Shown: piece after piece, positions 57,665 to 64,000 of the stretch
How the letters are laid out: every line of letters begins with the position of its first letter
How positions within the stretch are numbered: the stretch's first letter is position 1
Source of the DNA: Shewanella litoralis
GTDB taxonomy: Bacteria; Pseudomonadota; Gammaproteobacteria; Enterobacterales; Shewanellaceae
Reading direction: 5' to 3'
Assembly (NCBI RefSeq): GCF_009828585.1
Contig: NZ_WSRZ01000008.1
Coordinates: forward strand, 1 to 64,000
DNA: 64,000 bases
Notes under the pieces: generated by a model
Told to the model about the DNA's origin: nothing
The model's input: the letters and a program-made list of their open reading frames with translations, nothing else
The model's database searches: none
Translations under genes and position numbers: made by a program

Positions 57665-58591
57665 TTATTTGTATAACGACGGTGAGCCTTTAACTGGCCG
57701 AGTTTTAAAGCGTCGGTGGAGCCACATATATTGGCTTCTGTTGCGATTAATTAATTGCTCAACAATTTGATTACCGCGAATGGCATCGTCGGTTTCGTTG
57801 TCACCAGGGAAGTTGTCGAGCGCCGGCATAATTTCGAGATTATAACCTGTGTCGTCGGCGTTACGTTCAACAAAAAAAGGCAATACATTGGCTTTACCGA
57901 GTCTAGCCAATGAGGTGGCACCGGTAATCGTTGCCGCGTCTGGTACGGCAAAAAACGGGATAAATACTGCGCTTGAGCGGCCAAAGTCTTGATCGGCGGT
58001 ATACCAGATAACATCCGGTGCGCGTAAGCTGCGGATCATTTGGCGTACATCACGCTTTGGCACCAGGCCTTTGTTTGAGCGTAAACGACCTTTTACCTGC
58101 AAATACTCCATCACCGGATTGTTATGCGGACGATATACCCCAATGCCGGGGGCAAATTGGCCAAAGATGCGTGCGCCCATTTCAAGTGGTAAGCAATGCA
58201 CCGCAAATAAAATCACCCCTTTACCACTGTTTAGACTGTCACGGACATGTTCAGTGCCTTTAATGGTCATGTGTTGTTGAATACGATCATTTGACCACCA
58301 CCAGGCATTAATGGTGTCAAATAACGCTTTGCCGGTTTCTTCAAAGGTACGGTCGAGGAGTTGTTGCTTGTCTGTGTCGCTCATGTCTGGAAAACATAAC
58401 TCAATATTGCGACGCGCTGTGTGCACACGACCTTTAGCCAATTTTTTAACTAGGCGGCCAATGGCGCTGCCCATTTTCATTTGCCAGCGCAAGGGCAGCA
58501 ATAACGTGGTGCGCATTAATAATACGCCAAACCACATAGGCCAATGTTTAGGATGATATAAATCAGAAGAAAATTCGGCTTTTTCGACCAC
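57665..58591 (-). CDS. Lipid A biosynthesis acyltransferase (LpxL/LpxM family)
   Basis: 308 residues. The family HxxxxE/D motif is visible as VHCLPLEMGARI near residue 130. Other conserved parts are RRNIELCFPDMSDTDKQQLL, GVYRPHNNPVMEY, WYTADQDFG and YMWLHRRFKTRP. It transfers a secondary acyl chain to Kdo2-lipid A at the inner membrane. LpxL, LpxM or LpxP cannot be told apart by eye. It diverges from hldE by about 105 bases; both serve lipopolysaccharide core and lipid A. Confidence 0.88.
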   Translation of the reverse strand: MVEKAEFSSDLYHPKHWPMWFGVLLMRTTLLLPLRWQMKMGSAIGRLVKKLAKGRVHTARRNIELCFPDMSDTDKQQLLDRTFEETGKALFDTINAWWWSNDRIQQHMTIKGTEHVRDSLNSGKGVILFAVHCLPLEMGARIFGQFAPGIGVYRPHNNPVMEYLQVKGRLRSNKGLVPKRDVRQMIRSLRAPDVIWYTADQDFGRSSAVFIPFFAVPDAATITGATSLARLGKANVLPFFVERNADDTGYNLEIMPALDNFPGDNETDDAIRGNQIVEQLINRNRSQYMWLHRRFKTRPVKGSPSLYK

Positions 58592-58696
58592 AGATAACTC
58601 GTCTTGTTTTCAAAAATTATTTGTCATTCTAACTCATTATTCTGCTGAAAATTAGGTACAATTGCGGTTAAATTTTTGCAACACAGTGAATACATA

Positions 58697-60127
58697 ATGA
58701 AGGTTTCTCTCCCAGCGTTTGAAAACGCGCGTATTTTAGTGATTGGGGATGTAATGTTGGATCGCTATTGGGTGGGTCCAACTGGACGCATTTCTCCCGA
58801 AGCGCCTGTGCCTGTTGTTAAAATTAACCAAATTGAAGATAGACCCGGCGGCGCGGCCAACGTGGCCTTGAATATTGCTGCTCTGGGCGGGCATGTTCAT
58901 TTAGCCGGCCTTGTGGGCCAAGATGACACTGCAGATGCGTTAACTCAGGGGGTTAAAGTGTTTGGGGTTGAGCCACAATGGTTAAGTGTTGCCGATAAGC
59001 CCACGATTACGAAATTGCGGGTTTTATCTCGTAACCAGCAATTAATCCGTTTAGATTTTGAAGAATCGTTCGATAAAGCCAGTAGCCAGGCGTTATTTGA
59101 TCAAAGTGAAACGATTTTAGATAACGTTGATGTGTTAGTGCTGTCTGATTATGCCAAAGGCGCGATTAACGAGCCGAAAGACTTTATCGCCAAAGCCCGA
59201 GCAAAAGGCGTGACTGTATTGGTCGACCCTAAAGGCCATGACTTTGCACGCTATCATGGTGCATCACTTATCACTCCTAATATGAGTGAGTTTGAAGCCG
59301 TCGTGGGTACCGTAACGGGTGAAGATGATCTGATTGAAAAAGCGCAGGCGTTAATTAAGCAACATGACTTTAAAGCCATTTTAGTGACACGTTCTGAAAA
59401 GGGCATGACTTTAGTGTCTAAAGATCAGCCTGAACTGCATATCCCCACAGTTGCCCGTGAAGTGTATGATGTTACAGGCGCGGGTGATACGGTGATTTCA
59501 GCGTTAGCGACATCGATTGCTGCAGGAGCAACCTTAGCGCAAGCATGTGCGATAGCGAATACCGCTGCGGGTGTGGTTGTAGGTAAACTCGGCACCTCGA
59601 CCGTGAGCCGCATTGAGCTTATTCAAGCGTTAGCCCTCAATCATGGTGAGTCTGGTTTTGGGGTAATGACAGAAGATCAATTGGCCTATGCAATGGAGCA
59701 GGCGCGATTACGTGGCGAACGTATTGTGATGACTAACGGTTGTTTTGATATTTTACATGCTGGTCATGTGAGCTATTTACAGCAGGCTAAAGCGTTAGGC
59801 GATCGCTTAATTGTGGCGGTTAATGATGATGATTCTGTAACGCGTTTAAAAGGCCCTGGTCGCCCGGTTAACCCTGTTGATCGCCGTATGGCGGTGCTGG
59901 CGGGTTTAGCATCTGTGGATTGGGTTGTGCCTTTTGCTGAAGATACACCGCAGCGTGTGATTGCCCGTTTGTTGCCTGATGCTCTCGTCAAAGGTGGAGA
60001 TTATAAAGTAGAAGATATTGCTGGCGGCGCAGAAGTGATTGCCGCCGGAGGCAAGGTGGAAGTGCTTGGATTTGAAGAGGGTGTATCAACCACTGCTATC
60101 ATCCAAAATATTATGTCGAAAAAATAG
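58697..60127 (+). CDS. hldE: Bifunctional heptose-7-phosphate kinase/heptose-1-phosphate adenylyltransferase
   Basis: 476 residues for ADP-heptose synthesis in the LPS core pathway. The N-terminal PfkB kinase has [20 protein letters not shown] and the nucleotide loop [14 protein letters not shown] near 262. The C-terminal nucleotidyltransferase has [20 protein letters not shown] near 350, with the HxGH motif. ATG 58697 gives the standard start. The following gene begins four bases after the stop. Confidence 0.94.
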   Translation: MKVSLPAFENARILVIGDVMLDRYWVGPTGRISPEAPVPVVKINQIEDRPGGAANVALNIAALGGHVHLAGLVGQDDTADALTQGVKVFGVEPQWLSVADKPTITKLRVLSRNQQLIRLDFEESFDKASSQALFDQSETILDNVDVLVLSDYAKGAINEPKDFIAKARAKGVTVLVDPKGHDFARYHGASLITPNMSEFEAVVGTVTGEDDLIEKAQALIKQHDFKAILVTRSEKGMTLVSKDQPELHIPTVAREVYDVTGAGDTVISALATSIAAGATLAQACAIANTAAGVVVGKLGTSTVSRIELIQALALNHGESGFGVMTEDQLAYAMEQARLRGERIVMTNGCFDILHAGHVSYLQQAKALGDRLIVAVNDDDSVTRLKGPGRPVNPVDRRMAVLAGLASVDWVVPFAEDTPQRVIARLLPDALVKGGDYKVEDIAGGAEVIAAGGKVEVLGFEEGVSTTAIIQNIMSKK

Positions 60128-60130
60128 TTG

Positions 60131-61093
60131 ATGGTTAAACACTGGCAATGGTTATTCATCGGCCTTATGGGTTACTGCACTAGCGTTGCCAGTGAAACCT
60201 TATCGACTCAATCTGCACCATCAGGTCAGCTTAAGCATGCTGTAACGGCGTCATTGCCAGTAGATACTATGGCAATATCGCCTCATTCCCAGGGATATTT
60301 TATTGATATCGGCATCAAGCGTGCGTTAATTTGCCAGTTACCTCAATTACCCGCTTGCTTGCAGTTATTGCCTCAATCCCTGCAACAACAAGGTGGGTTT
60401 TCGCCACAAGCGATTCGTGCCGCAATGGGGTATAAAAGTGCGATGGTGTTGTCGGCTGTTGATGATCATATTGCCGGCATCATTGTAGTTAATCCAACAA
60501 AAGACATTGCTGAGCAAAGTGGCTCTATAGGGTTAACAACCTATCAATTACCTTTAAGGCAACAAGCACAATTAACCTTATGGCATGAGATAGGGCATTT
60601 ACACAATATACGTCTGCAAAACAAAATCTTACCGGGTGTATTAACTGAATATCAACATGAATGGCTGGCTGATTTGTATTTACTGTGGCGAATTGCACAG
60701 CACTATCCGCAGCTAGATCTTGCGTGGCAGCAATTTCACCGACGTAATCTGGCATTAATTAACGATAGTGGTAATTTAACGCATTGGAGTGCACCACAAC
60801 TGCAAATTGCGTTAACTCACTATAATATTGAGCAATTGCAGAATTTTATTCGGTATGATGATTTTATTGCCGCTGTGTATCCGTTCATGCCGTTGTGGTC
60901 TGAGCGTGATATGGCTGAATTTTCTAGTCTAATACAACGCACATTTGGTGCCGGTGTTGTCCAACCTTTGCCTGGGTATATGTTTTGGCGTCAACCTAAG
61001 CTGGTTGAAGTGTTATCGCCAACTCTTGAGCAGCTGATGGGCAAAGACTCGGCGCAGCAATGGCTACAAAATCAGTTCAACACAATTCAATAA
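60131..61093 (+). CDS. Secreted HExxH protein, putative zinc metalloprotease
   Basis: 320 residues with an N-terminal signal peptide (LFIGLMGYCTSVAS). H152-E-I-G-H156 (LWHEIGHLHNI) is a complete zinc motif, and the following EWLAD (E177 to D181) resembles the third-ligand ExxxD helix of gluzincin-type peptidases. No family name is recognised. It starts four bases after hldE, so it is probably cotranscribed with a lipopolysaccharide gene, which hints at an envelope role. The ATG at 60131 is used; a TTG just before it is also in frame. Confidence 0.78.
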   Translation: MVKHWQWLFIGLMGYCTSVASETLSTQSAPSGQLKHAVTASLPVDTMAISPHSQGYFIDIGIKRALICQLPQLPACLQLLPQSLQQQGGFSPQAIRAAMGYKSAMVLSAVDDHIAGIIVVNPTKDIAEQSGSIGLTTYQLPLRQQAQLTLWHEIGHLHNIRLQNKILPGVLTEYQHEWLADLYLLWRIAQHYPQLDLAWQQFHRRNLALINDSGNLTHWSAPQLQIALTHYNIEQLQNFIRYDDFIAAVYPFMPLWSERDMAEFSSLIQRTFGAGVVQPLPGYMFWRQPKLVEVLSPTLEQLMGKDSAQQWLQNQFNTIQ

Positions 61094-61266
61094 TTTGTAA
61101 CGCTTTGTAACTCAAAAAATACACCTCTTATTTTACGGCCTGCAAATCATTTATCAGACAATTTCTATAACCTTTGATTTTAAAGGGGTAAACCATTAGT
61201 TATCGCGATAATGTTCTGTTTTACACTCATTTTCTGGATATTGTACGGTTAAAAATGTTGTAAATT

Positions 61267-61281
61267 TGCTAATTCTTAGCA
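61267..61281. promoter_or_regulatory. Operator-like inverted repeat before the TetR gene
   Basis: TGCTAA-TTC-TTAGCA is perfectly symmetric and sits 60 bases before the TetR start. TetR regulators commonly repress themselves at such sites; binding is not shown. Confidence 0.4.
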
Positions 61282-61340
61282 GAATTTTCTAGTATGGTCT
61301 GGTAAGCTCTTGCACCAAAATAATTAGAGAGACCACGTTT

Positions 61341-61814
61341 ATGGCCAAGCGTTCACGCGTTGAAACTGAGTTAACCGTTAACCAAATTTTAGACGAAGCC
61401 TTTAAACAAATCCTCACGATTGGTTTTGAGTCAATGTCATATACCACCTTATCTGCAGCCACTGGGGTAAGCCGAACTGGTATTAGCCATCACTTTCCAC
61501 GTAAAACGGAGTTTTTAGTGCGTTTAGATGAACGCATAGGGCAGTTTTTTATTGAGGGATTAGATTTTTCCTCAATTGAGTCACTACAGCAATCTTGGTA
61601 TGCATTGATGCAACACCCTGAGCGCAAAGCCGTATTACAACTATTTTTTAGTTTGTGCGGTAGTGTGGATGACAATGTAAAAACGCTTAAATCGCTAAAC
61701 ACGGTAAAAGAGGCTGCAATCAGTCATTTTGCTGAGGCAGGTAGCCAGTGTGTTGAGCAACTAATTGGACACAGTGCATTAGTACTGTTACAAGATGGAA
61801 AAACTGCGCAATAA
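61341..61814 (+). CDS. TetR-family transcriptional regulator
   Basis: 157 residues, shorter than the usual ~190-210. The helix-turn-helix is FESMSYTTLSAATGVSRTGI followed by SHHFPRKTEFLVRLDE, the TetR signature. The ligand-binding part is short and has three Cys. The ligand and targets are unknown. The downstream gene in the opposite direction is separated by a very strong terminator. Confidence 0.87.
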   Translation: MAKRSRVETELTVNQILDEAFKQILTIGFESMSYTTLSAATGVSRTGISHHFPRKTEFLVRLDERIGQFFIEGLDFSSIESLQQSWYALMQHPERKAVLQLFFSLCGSVDDNVKTLKSLNTVKEAAISHFAEAGSQCVEQLIGHSALVLLQDGKTAQ

Positions 61815-61980
61815 GCTATTGATCGTAGAGTAAAAAATTTGGCTAAATAGTCATTTTACCTTGTAAGTAACACATCGGTGCTTAAATTGACGCTATGATC
61901 AATAAAACACCGACATACCATGGCCTGAAGCGCAACAATTTACGGGTTAAATTGAGTGTGAAACAGGATAGGAAATGGTA

Positions 61981-62022
61981 AAAAAACGCGGGCTGCACAG
62001 TAAAGTGCAGCCCGCGTTTTTT
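61981..62022. terminator. Strong bidirectional terminator
   Basis: AAAAAACGCGGGCTGCAC (61981-61998) and GTGCAGCCCGCGTTTTTT (62005-62022) form a perfect 18-bp stem with a six-base loop. Confidence 0.93.
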
Positions 62023-62031
62023 TAAATACAA

Positions 62032-62730
62032 TTAACGCTGTTTTCTACTTTCATAGGCGTCACACAATAATTGTGCTTTTTCATCGTCATAGTCACGTAG
62101 ACCACTCAACACTAACGTTTTCATACCGCTACCAATCACTTTACCTTCACTTTGTAGCTCAAAAGTTAGGGTGACATCACCACGTTTGCCATTAATGACG
62201 AGGGCCTGGTCAACGAGATGTAAGCTCATGGTGCTAAAGTCAAAGTGGTCAAGATGGAACGACATGCTCTCGTAAATAACCAATGGTCGGTCTGGGTTAA
62301 TCATCACTTGATGTTGCTTCATCATTGGCATCAACACATGGATGAAGTTAAGCCCTGAAAACGCCACATAGCTTTTAATAAATGCCGCGGTTTGTACATC
62401 GCACTTGCATACCTCACCTTGGCGTTCAATGTGTAAGTATTCTTTCCCTTTGGTATCGCAAATGCTGAACTTGTCGGTAACGCTTTTATCAAGATGCAGT
62501 TCGACATTATCACCCACCATGCCAGCAAACTTAAACTTCATGTTCGCGCTTAAACCGTATTCTGTTAATACCAAGGCAAAGAGTAAGTCGCCAGGCACAC
62601 AAAAACGCTTGGCACCGACATCATGGATAGGGTTAAAGTCTTCTGCCACTTTTTTGGCAAAGTCGCTCGCCTGCTGGGCAGAGATAAACACACTTTGATC
62701 TTGCTTAGTAAAATAAGGTGATAAAAACAT
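62032..62730 (-). CDS. DUF3581 family protein
   Basis: 232 residues. FISAQQASDFAKKVAEDFNP, then IHDVGAKRFCVPGDLLFALV fits the DUF3581 family found in Shewanella and relatives. NPIHD...CVPGDLLFAL resembles the active region of MaoC-like hot-dog dehydratases, so an acyl-thioester role is possible but only inferred. Alone on its strand. The 317 bases upstream (62731-63047) hold no recognised element. Confidence 0.82.
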   Translation of the reverse strand: MFLSPYFTKQDQSVFISAQQASDFAKKVAEDFNPIHDVGAKRFCVPGDLLFALVLTEYGLSANMKFKFAGMVGDNVELHLDKSVTDKFSICDTKGKEYLHIERQGEVCKCDVQTAAFIKSYVAFSGLNFIHVLMPMMKQHQVMINPDRPLVIYESMSFHLDHFDFSTMSLHLVDQALVINGKRGDVTLTFELQSEGKVIGSGMKTLVLSGLRDYDDEKAQLLCDAYESRKQR

Positions 62731-63047
62731 AAAGAATAATTCTTATTGGTCAGTTGTCTGCTATCGCACAGCGGCGGTTTGTTACTGATTATGCAGCAAT
62801 AAACATGCTTTTGGGCAACAATATATTAATAAAATTGCTAATTGAGCCAGAGTGTACTTTAAAACTCACAATAAACTCACCCGATGACTAGGGCCTGTTT
62901 CGCACTTAAGGTTAATTTGTCTATAGTTTGTCGATTATGCAGGTATGTTTTGGGATGAACGACAATGAATGCGGTTGCGAAATTATACAAAATTTTATGA
63001 ATCACAGGGATGTTTTTTCATTGATGTAAGGCGCCAAGTGGCAAATT

Positions 63048-64000
63048 TTACCAAAATAAAAAGTTGTGTTTACCGTGCTTTTTGACGCTATACATGGCTT
63101 TGTCCGCTTGCTCGCATACGTTAGCAAACTCATCGAGTTCGTCGAATAAACTGATGCCTATGCTTAAACCGATGTTTATCGTTTCGCCGTCAAGTGTGAG
63201 CGGTTTTCGATATAAGTCCAGTAGTCTTTTTGCCATCTGGGTTAAAACATCAATATCATAACATTGAGTTAAAATGACAAATTCATCACCGCCAAAGCGG
63301 GCAACATGAAAACGATATTGTTTACTTGCAGTATCAGGGGGTGAAAACAGCTGTTGGCATATGCGAGTAAGATCTTTGGCAATATGAATAAGTAAACTGT
63401 CGCCATAACGATGGCCTAAATGGTCGTTAATGACTTTAAAGCCATCAAGATCGATAAAGCACAACGCGCCGAGGTGGTGTTTATCATTATGCTGTTTTTC
63501 TTGTTCAAAGGCCGTTACTAGGGCGGTACGATTGAGCAAGTTAGTGAGCGGGTCCCGGTGAGCCAGTTTGGCTAAATCTTCTTCGTAACGTTTTTCTTTG
63601 GTGACATCAATATGGGTTCCCATAATACGTAATGGCTTGCCATTGATATCATATTCAATGATTCGGCCACGGTCAGATACCCATGACACAGTGCCATCTT
63701 TGTGGATCATGCGATGCACCGCTTCATAGGTTTCAGCTTGGCCTGCGACGTGGCTTTCAAATGCAGCTATCACCCAGTCTTTGTCTTCTGGATGTAAATT
63801 GTTTTTCCAACTGTCGATATGGGCAGGAAGCTCTTGACGAGTAAAGCCGAGTAAATGACCCCATTGTTGGTTAAAAATGGTCAGATTACCGCTAGGAATG
63901 TGTTGCTCCCACAGACATAACCCAGTGCCATCAAGGGCAGCATTGAGTTGCTCATTTACCCGTTTGTTCACTAGGGTAAGGTGGCTGTTCTCACGCTCTA
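63048..64000 (-). CDS. PAS-GGDEF diguanylate cyclase, 5' part outside the window
   Basis: The visible part is a PAS/PAC domain (LCLWEQHIPSGNLTIFNQQW to RIMGTHIDVTKEKRYEEDL) and a GGDEF domain (HRDPLTNLLNRTALVTAFEQ, DLDGFKVINDHLGHRYGDSL, and the active loop ARFGGDEFVIL). The frame stays open through position 64000 with ERENSHLTLVNKRVNEQ, a helical linker that normally follows another sensor domain, so the true start lies beyond the edge. The GTG at 63971 should not be taken as the start. Confidence 0.88.
   Translation of the reverse strand, partial: ERENSHLTLVNKRVNEQLNAALDGTGLCLWEQHIPSGNLTIFNQQWGHLLGFTRQELPAHIDSWKNNLHPEDKDWVIAAFESHVAGQAETYEAVHRMIHKDGTVSWVSDRGRIIEYDINGKPLRIMGTHIDVTKEKRYEEDLAKLAHRDPLTNLLNRTALVTAFEQEKQHNDKHHLGALCFIDLDGFKVINDHLGHRYGDSLLIHIAKDLTRICQQLFSPPDTASKQYRFHVARFGGDEFVILTQCYDIDVLTQMAKRLLDLYRKPLTLDGETINIGLSIGISLFDELDEFANVCEQADKAMYSVKKHGKHNFLFW

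Overview
The window looks like a chromosomal segment of a Gram-negative marine-type gammaproteobacterium, most probably Shewanella or a close relative. This is inferred from gene content: a complete Na+-translocating NADH:quinone reductase operon (nqrABCDEF), cydDC, hldE beside a lipid A acyltransferase, nrfBCD-type anaerobic redox genes, a DUF3581 protein, a small Cys/Gly-tailed peptide of the CCGSCS type, and moderate-to-low GC with AT-rich intergenic DNA. No rRNA, tRNA, CRISPR array or prophage was seen.

Layout. 0-5 kb: hypothetical exported or membrane proteins, a lipoprotein and a LuxR-type regulator. 5.4-16.3 kb: housekeeping and envelope genes (rluF, a DUF72 protein, a large class A penicillin-binding protein, DUF3429, a GNAT, a 56-residue Cys-rich peptide, a DEAD-box helicase, a Tat-exported PhoX-family protein, a glyoxalase-fold protein). 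16.4-19.8 kb: an iron uptake unit (Fur-box candidate, TonB-dependent receptor, PiuC-type hydroxylase). 19.8-22.5 kb: a leftward operon (unknown membrane protein, pentaheme NrfB-like cytochrome, NrfC-like ferredoxin, NrfD) with a perfect FNR-type site upstream and no NrfA. 22.9-25.6 kb: a LysR regulator and azlCD. 25.7-30.2 kb: mpl, ubiX, hpt, yadGH-type exporter.

30.2-34.2 kb is the accessory part. It holds an N-terminally truncated IS110-family transposase followed by a structured non-coding tract (bridge-RNA-like position and folding), a REP-associated (HUH, Y1) transposase, an orphan periplasmic sugar-binding-type protein, and two copies of a ~47-bp hairpin repeat in opposite orientation at the two edges.

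34.3-44 kb: exported M24 peptidase, DUF1097, zinc ribbon, a GGDEF protein, two hypotheticals, pirin, dbpA (with a structured leader) and convergent rhlE. 44.3-55.3 kb: DUF3626, cydDC and the nqr operon, closed by a strong terminator. 55.3-64 kb: small MerR-like HTH, SDR, nitroreductase, lipid A acyltransferase, hldE followed at once by a secreted HExxH protein, TetR regulator, DUF3581 and a PAS-GGDEF gene cut by the window edge.

Most start codons were chosen from visible Shine-Dalgarno sequences. Several genes appear to use GTG or TTG (the PBP at 7617, DUF72, azlC, the binding protein at 33080, M24, dbpA). All function calls are from reading the protein sequences; no search was run.
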